Positions 34,974 through 44,209 of a stretch of DNA of 64,000 nt are shown one piece after another. Under the pieces are notes generated by a model. It was not told the origin of the DNA, made no database searches, and saw nothing but the letters and a program-made list of their open reading frames with translations. Where the stretch lies: the NCBI RefSeq assembly GCF_018998565.1, contig NZ_JAHNZO010000001.1:449774-513773 (forward strand). Direction: 5' to 3'. How positions within the stretch are numbered: position 1 is the stretch's first letter; every line of letters begins with the position of its first letter. The stretch comes from Paenibacillus oleatilyticus (GTDB taxonomy: Bacteria; Bacillota; Bacilli; Paenibacillales; NBRC-103111). The position numbers and the translations under genes were made by a program.

Positions 34974-36668
34974 ATGCATTTGTCCAGGAAACCTTTTCAA
35001 CGCATTAGTAATAATCCATTATTCGTCAAGAAAGATAGGAGTGAACCCTGCATGAAGCCTGCTGTGCTTAAAAAGACAGCACAAGTGACCGTACTGATGC
35101 TTATCATCTCTGTTTTGGTTCCCGTGCTGGCGTTTGCCGCTTCGGGATTCAAAGACTTGAAATTTGAAAGCAACAACACGGTAACCGGTACGGTGTATTC
35201 CGATGTTTACAGCGTGAATGCTACTGTATACGCGTTTGACCCGAACGGAAATCGTTTTGACGTTTCCAGTGCCACTTATGTTGACTACGATGTTACAAAC
35301 AATGTTTATAACTACAAATTTACGATAGCGAGCAACACCTATGATTATGTTCGTGTACAAGGGCCATTCGGTACGTCGGTTGACGGCAAAACGATTACCG
35401 ACTCCGTTTACCAATCCGTATACCGTAACAACGGGACTAACCCCGGCAGCGGCAGCACTTGCTGCAGCGGCGGACCCGGTGGTGGAATTTGGGGTTCGGA
35501 AATTATCAACGTGAACTCTGACGGTTCCGTCGATGCCGACCAACTGAAAAATTCGTTCAAAAACAACGACAAAGTGACGCTGAAGCTGAACGGCGAAATC
35601 GCTCTGATTCCGGCTAAAGCGCTTGTCGATTACGTAACGGATTCCAAGAAGGTATTGGTCATCGTTAACGACAACGGCGCTTACATCATTCCGCTCAACG
35701 TGCTGAAGCTGCAAGACTTGGCTAACAAGCTATCGGTAACGACGGATGAGCTGAAGCTGAAAGTAACGATCGCCAAAGCAAACGATACGACGAAGGACGG
35801 CGTGGATAAGGCTGCTAAAGCGCTTGGCGGTACGGTAGCAAGCAATGCTGTCGACTTCGATATCGTCGGCCTTGGCAAAGATAAGCAAACTGCTGCTCTG
35901 GACCTCGGCAACAACTACATCAGCCGGATTCTTCCGCTGAGCAAAGCTGTCGATTCGTCCAAAGCGACAGGCGTTCTTTACAACCCGACAACGGGTAAAC
36001 TGAGCTTTGTACCTGCTGTCTTCTCTGCGACGGACGGTAAAAACGAAGCGACGTTGAAACGCAACGGCAGCAGCATCTATGCCGTAATCGAGTTGGATAA
36101 AACCTTCTCCGACATCAACGGCCACTGGGCCGAAAGCTACATCAAACTGCTGGCTAACAAGCTAGTCGTTGACGGGGTAACCGACACGACATTCCAGCCG
36201 GAGCGCAATATCACTCGTGCGGAATTCGCAGCACTGGTTGTTCGCGCGCTGGGTCTGGATACGAACAACGGCAGCAGCACGTTTAAAGACGTTGCAGCTA
36301 GCGACTGGTACGCAAGCGTTGTAGCAGCAGCGGCAAACGCGAAGCTGGTTGACGGCTACGAAGACGGAACGTTCCGTCCGAACGCTACGATCAACCGCGA
36401 AGAGCTGGCAGCTATGGTCGTACGCGCTCTGAACTATGCCGGTGCGAAACCGGACGTCTCGGCTGATAAACAAACTCAGCTGTTGGCGAAGTTCAAAGAC
36501 GCAAGCAAAATCGTATGGGCGAAGAACGAAATCGCCGCTGCGATTGACGCCGGCATCATCGACGGCATGACGGACGACACGTTGGGCGCCCGCGATACGG
36601 CGACTCGCGCACAATCCGCAACCATGCTGAAACGTCTGCTCTCTAAAGCAAGCTTTATCAACAACTAA
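34974..36668 (+). CDS. Exported protein with three C-terminal SLH domains
   Basis: A 564-residue cell surface protein. The three SLH domains begin near residues 377 (FSDINGHWAESYIK), 435 (FKDVAASDWYASVV) and 505 (FKDASKIVWAKNEI) and should hold it to wall polysaccharide. The middle has a glycine-rich linker with GSTCCSGGPGGG near residue 160. Two starts compete: ATG 34974 with a strong AAGGAGG, giving an unusually long signal region, and ATG 35052 with AGGAG ten bases upstream, giving an ordinary signal peptide (LMLIISVLVPVLAFAAS). The long start is listed; both may be used. Ligand or enzyme role unknown. Confidence 0.85.
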   Translation: MHLSRKPFQRISNNPLFVKKDRSEPCMKPAVLKKTAQVTVLMLIISVLVPVLAFAASGFKDLKFESNNTVTGTVYSDVYSVNATVYAFDPNGNRFDVSSATYVDYDVTNNVYNYKFTIASNTYDYVRVQGPFGTSVDGKTITDSVYQSVYRNNGTNPGSGSTCCSGGPGGGIWGSEIINVNSDGSVDADQLKNSFKNNDKVTLKLNGEIALIPAKALVDYVTDSKKVLVIVNDNGAYIIPLNVLKLQDLANKLSVTTDELKLKVTIAKANDTTKDGVDKAAKALGGTVASNAVDFDIVGLGKDKQTAALDLGNNYISRILPLSKAVDSSKATGVLYNPTTGKLSFVPAVFSATDGKNEATLKRNGSSIYAVIELDKTFSDINGHWAESYIKLLANKLVVDGVTDTTFQPERNITRAEFAALVVRALGLDTNNGSSTFKDVAASDWYASVVAAAANAKLVDGYEDGTFRPNATINREELAAMVVRALNYAGAKPDVSADKQTQLLAKFKDASKIVWAKNEIAAAIDAGIIDGMTDDTLGARDTATRAQSATMLKRLLSKASFINN

Positions 36669-36702
36669 TTGTTAATGCATCATGAACCACTCTCCATGAA
36701 AC

Positions 36703-36745
36703 AGGGCCGTTTCTTTTGTCTCTCGCAGACAAGGGCAACGGCCCT
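36703..36745 (+). terminator. Likely terminator of the SLH gene
   Basis: AGGGCCGTT at 36703-36711 pairs with AACGGCCCT at 36737-36745, enclosing a TTGTCT/AGACAA stem. The T-run afterwards is broken. Confidence 0.6.
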
Positions 36746-36880
36746 TCTGTCGTTTCTTCTACTGTAATGACGGACAGCTTCCGACATTTCCTGGGAAATA
36801 CGTTCACGTAGGGATTGGATCGGACAGCAAAAGCGGATATACTACAAGAAAGAAATTCATTGCAGGAACGGAGGCCGTCG

Positions 36881-37240
36881 ATGTCTATCGCTATTATTGT
36901 GGAAGGAAAAAATGACAAAAGCAGGCTTCGTCGCCTGCTGACAGAGGACATTATCATCGTTTGTACCTTCGGATCGCTGAATACGGATCGTTTGGAAGAG
37001 TTGAAGAAGAAGATCGGAACGAGCGATGTATACCTATTTACGGATAATGACCCCTCGGGCAAAAAAATACGCGCCATTCTCCGGGATACATTTCCGGATG
37101 CCGAACAAATTTATACGCGGCGCGGCTATGCCGGCGTCGAAGGCACGCCCGACGAGTATCTTATTGAACAATTGGAAAAGGCCGGGCTGGAGGAGTTTAT
37201 TATCTATCCCCCGATGATCCCGACCTTTGAGAAGTTCTAA
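36881..37240 (+). CDS. Toprim-domain protein
   Basis: A 119-residue stand-alone Toprim fold: the conserved Glu in IIVEGKNDKSRL and the DxD pair in LFTDNDPSGKKIR. Such small Toprim proteins include the 5S-maturing nuclease RnmV and the YusF group; the length and the YAGVEGTPDEYLIEQL stretch fit the YusF-like kind. Metal-dependent nucleic acid cleavage is the family expectation. ATG 36881 follows GGAGG. Its stop interlocks with the stop of the convergent AEC gene. Confidence 0.82.
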   Translation: MSIAIIVEGKNDKSRLRRLLTEDIIIVCTFGSLNTDRLEELKKKIGTSDVYLFTDNDPSGKKIRAILRDTFPDAEQIYTRRGYAGVEGTPDEYLIEQLEKAGLEEFIIYPPMIPTFEKF

Positions 37241-38163
37241 CCTATAAATTTCATCAAATAAATAACCAGTGTTACCGTAAAAATGCTAAATATCGTCGAG
37301 GAAAACACAGCTTGTGACGAAAATTCCGGCTCATTGTCATACTCGACGGCAATGAGTACGCTGCTCAGCGATGTCGGCACCGCGCAGGACAGTACAAGCG
37401 CCTGCGCCATGACCCCTTCAATCCCCATTAGCAGAACGATCAGAAAGCCGACGACCGGGCCCACACAGAGCCTCAGCACGTTCGACAGCATGACATCCGC
37501 CAGGTTGAACGTCCATTTCATGCTTCCCAATTGTACCCCAAGCGTCAAGAGAGCGGTTGCAATAAACGCGTCCGATACATAATTGATCGGAGCATACACC
37601 GGTCCAGGGATCGGAATGTGCAGCCCCTTCATCAAAAAAGCGATCGGAATGATATAGATGACCGGAAGCGTCAGGATCGTCCGGAGCGTCTGCTTCATAT
37701 CATTGCGCTTGGACGCGTTAACGGCATAGATGCCGTAGGTGTTCGGAAGCAGACTCTGCATCATCATAATGATAATCTGAATCGATAAGGTGAACGCGTC
37801 CCCGACAAACACAAGCTGATTAAGCGGAATCGCATAGTTCGCGCTGTTGTAAAAAATAACGCTATTGCGCATCGCCGGGATCATGCCGCCCTTATATCCC
37901 CGCAGACGGATCACGACTTCCATCAAAAGAAACATCGCGGCAAAAAACAGGACGAAAAACAACAGCGTTTGTCCGAGAACAGCAAGCGACAGCGACGATT
38001 CGTAAAGCATTTTGAATACGAGCGCCGGGGAGAATAAGTAAAAATTCAATTTGGAAAGCGTCTTGATATCGAGCTTGAATGCCCTGTACAAAACGACGCC
38101 TATCGCAATCATGATGGTTAGCGGAATGACATTATTGAGCAAAATATGCGTAAAATAAGCCAT
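37237..38163 (-). CDS. AEC family transporter
   Basis: A 308-residue protein with ten hydrophobic segments of the auxin efflux carrier family, typical of dicarboxylate or malonate permeases in bacteria. The pattern YNSANYAIPLNQLVF and the closing VVFSSTIFSIFTVTLVIYL-type segment fit. GAGGGC precedes the ATG. It is 26 bases downstream of sco and may be read from the same transcript. Substrate unknown. Confidence 0.82.
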   Translation of the reverse strand: MAYFTHILLNNVIPLTIMIAIGVVLYRAFKLDIKTLSKLNFYLFSPALVFKMLYESSLSLAVLGQTLLFFVLFFAAMFLLMEVVIRLRGYKGGMIPAMRNSVIFYNSANYAIPLNQLVFVGDAFTLSIQIIIMMMQSLLPNTYGIYAVNASKRNDMKQTLRTILTLPVIYIIPIAFLMKGLHIPIPGPVYAPINYVSDAFIATALLTLGVQLGSMKWTFNLADVMLSNVLRLCVGPVVGFLIVLLMGIEGVMAQALVLSCAVPTSLSSVLIAVEYDNEPEFSSQAVFSSTIFSIFTVTLVIYLMKFIG

Positions 38164-38189
38164 GTCAAATCGATGCCCTCGCCATTTGC

Positions 38190-38798
38190 CTAGGATTCCT
38201 TGCTAACCTGAATCAAGTCGTTGGCGATTCCTTCGATATCGATATTTTCGTCATTGCCCGAATAATAGGTCCGTACGTCGCCTTTGCCGTCGACCAGCAA
38301 AAACAAGTTCGTATGCGTAAAATTGCCGGTTTTCGGATCTTTAGCTACAAGGACGTCGAACTTCTTAGCCAGGTCCGCCGTATAAGCCTCGTCGCCGCGC
38401 AGGAAGTACCAGCCCTTATAATCCGGATGGAAGCGGCCGGAAAATTCCTTAAGCCGTTCAGGCGTATCTCTCGTCGGATCGAACGTGATGGAAAGAAGCG
38501 CCGTCTTCGTGCCGAACACACCTTTTTTCACCAATACGTCCTGAATTTTAGACAGGTTGTAGGTCGTCGGCGGGCAGACGTCAGGACAATACGAAAAATA
38601 AAAATAGACCAGCTTCGCTTTTCCTGCGGTATCAGCCAATGTTACCGTCTTGCCGTCCAGGTTTTCCAGTTTGAAATCCGGCGCCTTCTTGAGCACCCCG
38701 ATTTTTTTCTCCGGACCTTTGACCAGCATATAAGCCAATGTTGCGATCAAACCAACCAGCAGTACCATGACAACGATTTTAAAACCGGTTTTCTGCAT
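38190..38798 (-). CDS. sco: SCO1/SenC family copper chaperone
   Basis: A 202-residue membrane-anchored thioredoxin-like protein that helps load copper into the CuA site of cytochrome c oxidase. One N-terminal membrane segment; copper ligands C71 and C75 in SYCPDVCPP and a later His in FTHTNLF. Start 38798 is chosen for AAGGGGA eight bases upstream. It follows ctaB by about 90 bases in the same direction, a functional pair for oxidase assembly. Confidence 0.92.
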   Translation of the reverse strand: MQKTGFKIVVMVLLVGLIATLAYMLVKGPEKKIGVLKKAPDFKLENLDGKTVTLADTAGKAKLVYFYFSYCPDVCPPTTYNLSKIQDVLVKKGVFGTKTALLSITFDPTRDTPERLKEFSGRFHPDYKGWYFLRGDEAYTADLAKKFDVLVAKDPKTGNFTHTNLFLLVDGKGDVRTYYSGNDENIDIEGIANDLIQVSKES

Positions 38799-38890
38799 AT
38801 CACCGCTCCCCTTCCCATTGTTCAAAAAATAAATCCCAAGGCCGGGGCCAAGGGATTGTCATCCACCGTGTTGCACCGTCCGCGAATACC

Positions 38891-39829
38891 CTACGGTAAT
38901 GGAGTGGTGCTGATGACCATGATGATATACAGCAAGGTCAAATAGTTAATAGAATAAATAAACATTTTTTTGGCCCATTGCACTTCATCCTCCGCTTTGA
39001 ACCCTTTAAGGCTCAAGAACGCCCAGTACAAGCCCATGATCGTAGCCGCGAAGAAGTAAAGCTCTCCTACGTACCCAAGCCAATACAGCAAAAGTGAAAT
39101 GGGCACGAGCAGCACGATATAACGGATCATCGCCATCTTGGTAATGTACGTTCCTTTAACAACCGGCAGGAGCGGGAAGCCGGCGGCGCGGTATTCTTCC
39201 ATCCGGCGAATGCCAAGCGCCCAGAAGTGCGGCGGCTGCCACAGGAACATAATGCCGTACAGAATAAGCCCCGCGGCATCGATCTGTCCCTGAACGGCAC
39301 AGTAGCCGAGCAGCGTAGGCATTGCGCCGGAAAAGCTGCCGACGAACGTGCTCCATACGGAGGACCGCTTGAACCATGCGGTATAAATCCATACGTAAAT
39401 AAACAAACCAAGCAAACCGAGCAGAGCGGTCAGTGGATTCGTCAAGAACCACAGCACCGATAGGCCGATAACGCCGAGCACGATGCCATACCATAATACG
39501 GTCTGCGGAGCAATGGTGCCTACTGCGGTAGCACGCTTTTGCGTCCGGGTCATCTTCTTGTCCATGTCCCGGTCCAAATAGTTGTTCAGCACGCAGCCGG
39601 ACGCCATCACCAACACGGTGCCAAGCAGCATATATATCAATTTATCCCACTGGATGTGCCAGCCGGAAGCGACCCAAAAGCCGCCAAATGCTGTAATAGC
39701 GTTAGAAAATAAAATGCCGGGTTTGGCGAGATTCACAAAATCTCTCCACGTAGCCGACGAGTTCACAACGGTATCCGCCTCAACATCTGCCGTCTCTACA
39801 CCCATTCCCAAACTTGCCTGTTTTTCCAC
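38891..39829 (-). CDS. ctaB: Heme O synthase CtaB (protoheme IX farnesyltransferase)
   Basis: A 312-residue UbiA-family membrane enzyme that adds farnesyl to heme B. The two Asp-rich motifs are seen in NNYLDRDMDKKMTRT and as the related YRAAGFPLLP region, among nine hydrophobic segments. The start is GTG 39829, preceded by AAGGGGG; 35 codons of frame upstream lack a site and would break the family length. Works with CtaA (7.8 kb) to make heme A. Driven by a strong promoter 75 bases upstream. Confidence 0.92.
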   Translation of the reverse strand: MEKQASLGMGVETADVEADTVVNSSATWRDFVNLAKPGILFSNAITAFGGFWVASGWHIQWDKLIYMLLGTVLVMASGCVLNNYLDRDMDKKMTRTQKRATAVGTIAPQTVLWYGIVLGVIGLSVLWFLTNPLTALLGLLGLFIYVWIYTAWFKRSSVWSTFVGSFSGAMPTLLGYCAVQGQIDAAGLILYGIMFLWQPPHFWALGIRRMEEYRAAGFPLLPVVKGTYITKMAMIRYIVLLVPISLLLYWLGYVGELYFFAATIMGLYWAFLSLKGFKAEDEVQWAKKMFIYSINYLTLLYIIMVISTTPLP

Positions 39830-39902
39830 CTCTATGCAACCCCCTTGTGTGAGGAATTCGAAATTAATTGTGATTTCCTTCACTCTTAAAAAGATCCTCT
39901 TT

Positions 39903-39931
39903 ATCATAACAACCTGCGGACCTTTTGACAA
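39903..39931 (-). promoter_or_regulatory. Strong sigma-A promoter of ctaB-sco
   Basis: On the minus strand TTGTCA (39926-39931), a 17-base spacer and TATGAT (39903-39908), each one base from consensus. It points at ctaB. Confidence 0.75.
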
Positions 39932-40138
39932 CAACGGATGGCGTTGTTCAAAATATTGTCGAATCCCCCATCAAGAGACAATAGCGGCCGTGTGCTTGGA
40001 GGCGCAGGGTATTACACCGTATATTTTTTTGCATAGCTTCGGAAAATACAAGAAGCGTGCTCCTGCACCGGTGAATGATCTCGTCAAGCAGGAACGGCCC
40101 CTTCCGGATGGCGGGCATAGAGACAAGCGGGCAACAGC

Positions 40139-40166
40139 AAAAAAGGCCTCCGGTTAAAACCGGAGG
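40139..40166 (-). terminator. Terminator of the cytochrome P450 gene
   Basis: CCTCCGGTT at 40147-40155 and AACCGGAGG at 40158-40166 form a perfect nine-pair stem with a two-base gap. Read leftwards it ends in GGCC and six T. It lies about 105 bases past the P450 stop. The rest of the 440 bases between ctaB and P450 is empty apart from the ctaB promoter. Confidence 0.8.
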
Positions 40167-40270
40167 ACCGGAATTAGCTACGCTATAGTAAAGCTCCGAA
40201 TCGGCCGCAGGAGTGGAAAAAACGTTCAGCCGCTTGCGCAGCCCTTCCATAAGCAACGAATGCGTGCGCG

Positions 40271-41485
40271 CTACCGCTCGACGCGGACGGGAAACTTAGA
40301 AAGAAATCCCCTCTCCCCGAGGTTTTCGCTCAAGCTCCAATCTTCGGGCAAAGTCAGCCGGGAATAGCGCCTCATGAATTCGGTCAAGCCGATGCTTGCT
40401 TCCATCCTCGCCAGCGGCGCGCCCAGGCAGAAATGCGTACCTTTCCCGAACGACAGGTGCTGCTGATTATTCGGCCGGTTCAGATCGAACTGTTCCGCTT
40501 GAACAAAATGTTCCTCGTCGCGGTTGGCCGAGCCGATCCAGGCGATGACCGATTCCCCTTCTTTCATTTCCACGCCGAACACATTGGTATCCTGCGCAAC
40601 TCTGCGCATCATGAACTGGGCAGGCGAGCGGAAACGCAGCACTTCTTCCACCGCCTTCGGAATGAGCGATGGCTCCTTCCTGAGCAGCGGGTAAGCGGCA
40701 GGCTGGTCGACCAGAAAGCAATAGAACGCATTGGAGATCAGCCTCGTCGTCGTCTCGTTCCCGGCAAAAAGCAATCCGATACCAAAATGAATAATTTCCT
40801 CGTCGCTCAAACGCTCCCCTTCGAGCTCGGCGATCGTCAAATCCGAGATGATATCATCTGTCGGACGGCTTCTTTTTTCCCGGATGATAGGCCGTAAATA
40901 ATCCGCCATTTCCTTCAGCGCCCGCGTCCTTTCCTGCACGCTTTCGGCATAGGTGTCGCGGCTGCCCGGTGTGACAATCGCATCCGACCACAGCTTGAAT
41001 TGCTTCCAATCGCTCGCCGGAACGCCCAGCAGCTCCGCAATGACGGTCACCGGCAGAGGAATCGCCAGATCGTAGACAAGATCGATCGTAGCCTGCTCCC
41101 GGATTTGATCCAGCCAATATTGCGCGACCGCGGCAATTCGCGGTTCCCATGTTTTAAGCGACTTGGGGGTGAACGCTTTCGCAACCAACCCTCGTCTTTT
41201 GGAATGCGACGGGGGATCCATGGAGGTCAGGCTTTTCTCTTCCTCTCCTATAACCGGGAACGGCGACAGCCTCCGGTCGTTTTTGCTGGAGAACAGATGA
41301 TAATCGGACAATACCCGCTCCACGTCCCGGTATAAGAAGACATTCCAGACCTTCTGCTCCGGATCGAAATAGACCGGATGGCTCCTCCTCATCTCCCGAT
41401 ACCACGAATACGGCTCGAACCGCTGCTCCTCCCTGCTGAACCCGGTGATCTCATCGGGGTAAACGATCTTTTCCACAGCCTCCAC
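40271..41485 (-). CDS. Cytochrome P450 (CYP109-like)
   Basis: A 404-residue soluble bacterial P450. The heme-thiolate cysteine is C353 in FGKGTHFCLG, the I-helix has AGNETTT, and the K-helix ExxR is in EEVLRFRSP. It hydroxylates an unknown small hydrophobic substrate and needs outside redox partners, none of which is adjacent. The start is GTG 41485, eight bases after AAGGGAG; 21 codons of frame upstream lack a site. It resembles Bacillus YjiB (CYP109) by general look. Monocistronic with a terminator. Confidence 0.9.
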   Translation of the reverse strand: MEAVEKIVYPDEITGFSREEQRFEPYSWYREMRRSHPVYFDPEQKVWNVFLYRDVERVLSDYHLFSSKNDRRLSPFPVIGEEEKSLTSMDPPSHSKRRGLVAKAFTPKSLKTWEPRIAAVAQYWLDQIREQATIDLVYDLAIPLPVTVIAELLGVPASDWKQFKLWSDAIVTPGSRDTYAESVQERTRALKEMADYLRPIIREKRSRPTDDIISDLTIAELEGERLSDEEIIHFGIGLLFAGNETTTRLISNAFYCFLVDQPAAYPLLRKEPSLIPKAVEEVLRFRSPAQFMMRRVAQDTNVFGVEMKEGESVIAWIGSANRDEEHFVQAEQFDLNRPNNQQHLSFGKGTHFCLGAPLARMEASIGLTEFMRRYSRLTLPEDWSLSENLGERGFLSKFPVRVER

Positions 41486-41861
41486 ACTTACCGCTCCCTT
41501 CGTTTTTTTCAAACAAATACAACGACGGACGATTGACGGATCTGCCACGATGAAAGATGTTTTAAAACAAAAGTATTAAGCAATAAAAGTTTATTCATGG
41601 ATAATTATATTAAACAAGGTGATAATTGTAAATATTTTGTTACGAAGATACCTCAACGACGCAGCGATGCGGCCCTGTCCTGGAATCGATTCGAGCATTA
41701 ATGAGTATTTTCGACATTTTTCATACAAGAAAGCGGCTTTTTTCTTCCAGATATCCTAAAAATGGAGCAAAACACCTTTTTTATGACATGATTAAGATGC
41801 TTCACATCAACGACGTCGTATCCGTGAAGTAAACTATTCCATTGATGGAGGGATTTGTGAA
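41486..41861. other. Divergent intergenic region, P450 and secreted protein
   Basis: These 376 bases carry the divergent promoters of the P450 and the secreted-protein genes. The left half is AT-rich. A perfect GAATCGATTC palindrome lies near 41685, followed by two ATTTT-centred direct repeats about nine bases apart near 41705-41725. No clear -35/-10 pair was settled on either strand. Confidence 0.4.
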
Positions 41862-42230
41862 ATGAAGGCAAAAGTAGCGATCGTAGCAAGCGCACTATTG
41901 GTTGCCGTAACAGGCTCGGCTTTGGCAGGGTATGACAGCACGCGTTTTACAGTAGACGGCGTAAAAGTCAAGGGAGAATTGGAATATGACGGTACTAAAG
42001 CCAAAGCCAAGACCTACACGGTTGATGAGAGCAAAGTAGATTATTTAAGCGTGGATGTTTCAATCAAGAACAGCGACGGCAGCTCCCTTGGACATAATCC
42101 GAAAACGGACACCGATGACGACTATGTTTCAACAAGAATTGAAGCTGAAGGCGGAGCTTATGCAACAGGGTACCATCAAGTAACCCATAACGGGGAAACC
42201 GTTAGCGATAGCACTTCCACTTCGTCGTAA
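41862..42230 (+). CDS. Small secreted protein of unknown function
   Basis: A 122-residue protein with a clean signal peptide (MKAKVAIVASALLVAVTGSALA, cut after ALA) and a mature part of about 100 residues. The mature part is polar, rich in Asp, Thr and Ser, without cysteines, and predicted beta-rich from its alternating pattern; it ends in a Ser/Thr tail. I do not recognise a family. GGAGGGA lies eight bases before the ATG. A 13-pair hairpin follows it, then a gene for a larger exported protein, then a convergent LytTR two-component system. A signal or surface protein is inference. Confidence 0.7.
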   Translation: MKAKVAIVASALLVAVTGSALAGYDSTRFTVDGVKVKGELEYDGTKAKAKTYTVDESKVDYLSVDVSIKNSDGSSLGHNPKTDTDDDYVSTRIEAEGGAYATGYHQVTHNGETVSDSTSTSS

Positions 42231-42247
42231 TGTTATATCTTAATGCC

Positions 42248-42285
42248 GGAATGTCTGTTCACTAGAACAGACATTCCCCATTTTT
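42248..42285 (+). terminator. Perfect 13-pair hairpin with T-run, terminator or attenuator
   Basis: GGAATGTCTGTTC at 42248-42260 pairs perfectly with 42265-42277 over an ACTA loop, then CCA and five T. It lies 18 bases past the secreted-protein stop and 63 before the next start, so part of the transcription may continue. Confidence 0.8.
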
Positions 42286-42347
42286 CGCGCATCATTCAAA
42301 ACCGCCTTGAATTTTACTATATTTGCTCTTCGCCGGAGGAGATGTCA

Positions 42348-43298
42348 TTGCGCAAGGTAATTAAGCTTATACTCTGTGTTTTGCTCGGTTCGTCTATTGG
42401 ACTTGCCTTTAACCTCACGGTAAGCTCGTTCATGCCCAAAGAGCCTACAACTTTTACGGAAAGTTACGGAATGAAACTTACAGATGCCCGAGGCGAAAAA
42501 GTCAGTCGCTTTTTTCTCGAACTCGATGATGGAAATGAAGTTAACTATACGATTCATTTTACCAACGAATCGAGACAGGATGAAAACTTCTCGCTTTACC
42601 TTTTCATGGACTATATAAAAATACCGTTCTATGTGGAATCGGATCCCCATGCGTCCGTAAACGAATACAAATTCAGCGCTGCAAGAGGCGCTTCCGTCAG
42701 CATTCCTGTCCGCATTCCCACCGATTCGCTGTCGCCCGATCTGCATGCATTGACTATCAGTATTGTCGCCAATAAAAACAATCCTTGGGACCGGCAGGAC
42801 AAAATCAAAGATTACTTCGGTATCGTCGGCCGGTACACCATAAAAAAATCCGGAAAAACTGAATTTACGAAATCCGATATTCCCGACCTTATTTCCTATA
42901 CGATCTCCAATTCGTCCGTGCACGGGATCGTGTTGAACCAGCAGTTTGAAAATGAAGACAAATTCGGGACGCTCCCCAAAGTCATCCAAGCGAAACCGAA
43001 TGAAAAAATAAAGTTGGCCATTCGGGCCGGAGGATTTAAAAATACAAAAGATTATTTGGTATGGCTGATGATGGATGACCGGCAGCTTCCTTTCCCTGAC
43101 GGCAAACCATACTGGTGGTTCGAAGCCCCGCCCGAGAAAGCGGCTCTGCGGCAAATTGAATTTAACGCCCCGGAAAAACCGGGACGCTACGAGGTGTACG
43201 GCTATGTAATGAACAGCCCGTGGGATACGATGACCGAGCTTGCAGGCAAAGAAATCGGCAATCGGTCCTCCCATAAAATCACGCTTCTTGTGGAATAA
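42348..43298 (+). CDS. Membrane-anchored exported protein of unknown function
   Basis: A 316-residue protein with one N-terminal hydrophobic segment (KLILCVLLGSSIGLAF) and a long outside part. Strand-rich stretches such as NYTIHFTNES, VSIPVRIPTD and PGRYEVYGYVMN suggest immunoglobulin-like folds, but no family is recognised. The start is taken as TTG 42348, six bases after GGAGGAG; the ATG two codons earlier touches that site. It follows the small secreted protein behind a terminator-like hairpin and converges on the LytTR regulator gene. Confidence 0.65.
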   Translation: MRKVIKLILCVLLGSSIGLAFNLTVSSFMPKEPTTFTESYGMKLTDARGEKVSRFFLELDDGNEVNYTIHFTNESRQDENFSLYLFMDYIKIPFYVESDPHASVNEYKFSAARGASVSIPVRIPTDSLSPDLHALTISIVANKNNPWDRQDKIKDYFGIVGRYTIKKSGKTEFTKSDIPDLISYTISNSSVHGIVLNQQFENEDKFGTLPKVIQAKPNEKIKLAIRAGGFKNTKDYLVWLMMDDRQLPFPDGKPYWWFEAPPEKAALRQIEFNAPEKPGRYEVYGYVMNSPWDTMTELAGKEIGNRSSHKITLLVE

Positions 43299-43337
43299 GT
43301 TGATTCTCATGCGGAAGCGGTAAACGGAAACAACTTC

Positions 43338-44201
43338 CTACTGCCTTAACACCGCGTCCCGTACGCCTTTTTCTTCCGCCATCAGCTTGCGGGCCCGCTC
43401 AAAATGGGCAAAACAGCTGCGGCTTAGCGTCAAGGATTCGGGTACGCCGTAAAGCAGGATTTCGTAATTGCCCGGCGTAATCAGATCGGCGCAAATTTTT
43501 TGAATATATCTCACGTTGACCAACTGGCTCTTGTTACACTGGAAGAGAAGCGGCGAAGTCGCCGCATTCAGCTCTTTCAGGGTGGAGGAGGTATGAATCG
43601 TCTGGACCGAATGCGAATCCGTCCATTTGATCGAAATCTGCTTGCTGTCCTTGGAGATATAAACAATTTTCTCCTCCTTGACATAAAGCTCCCGCTGGAT
43701 GTTTCGCCCGTCCAAATCGCAGATTTTTTGCTTGAAGCGGATCAAGCGTTCGTCGTTGGATCCGGCTGCGTGCGACTGCTTTCTTTTCTGCGTCAAATGC
43801 TTCTTCGCCTTCTCCAAGCTTTTCTTGAATCGTTCGGAGGTGACGGGCTTCAGCATCAGGGAAAGCGAATCGATCTCAAAGCTCTCCTCCGCATATTTCA
43901 TATCCGTGAGCGCCGTGACCACAATAATGCAAGGGTCGTACCCCTTCGCCTTAATCAGTCGGCAAGCCTTCAGACCGGAAATATCGTCCAGGTTAATATC
44001 CGTAAGGATGAGGTCCGGCTGCAGCTCGATATACTTGTCCACCAGCTTATTTCCCGACGACACTGTATCGACAACGATGAGTTGATGTTCTTCGGCAAAT
44101 CGAATTAAAAGCTGCTTTTGTGCAAAATCGTCTTCCGCAATTAAAGCGGTCAGTTGTTCCCCTTGATTCAACGTCCGGTTCACCACCTTATGATCGTTCA
44201 T
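43338..44201 (-). CDS. LytTR-family response regulator
   Basis: A 287-residue regulator. The receiver domain spans about residues 18-135 with acidic pocket EDD and phosphorylation site D68 (LILTDIN); a basic linker of KRKQ follows, and the C-terminal 110 residues are a LytTR DNA-binding domain (LFQCNKSQLVNVRYIQKI). LytTR regulators control peptide-signalled traits such as bacteriocins, competence and virulence. It starts eight bases after the kinase stop; no strong ribosome site for ATG 44201, and TTG 44171 is an alternative. Confidence 0.88.
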   Translation of the reverse strand: MNDHKVVNRTLNQGEQLTALIAEDDFAQKQLLIRFAEEHQLIVVDTVSSGNKLVDKYIELQPDLILTDINLDDISGLKACRLIKAKGYDPCIIVVTALTDMKYAEESFEIDSLSLMLKPVTSERFKKSLEKAKKHLTQKRKQSHAAGSNDERLIRFKQKICDLDGRNIQRELYVKEEKIVYISKDSKQISIKWTDSHSVQTIHTSSTLKELNAATSPLLFQCNKSQLVNVRYIQKICADLITPGNYEILLYGVPESLTLSRSCFAHFERARKLMAEEKGVRDAVLRQ

Positions 44202-44209
44202 TGGATTGT

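Noticed and set aside
39948..40256. 102-residue frame between ctaB and P450
   Set aside because: It contains the P450 terminator and abuts the ctaB promoter, has no ribosome site, and matches nothing I know.
41680..41730. LytTR binding sites upstream of the small secreted protein
   Set aside because: Direct repeats around ATTTT are present, but they do not match the LytTR consensus or its 12-13 base spacing well enough.
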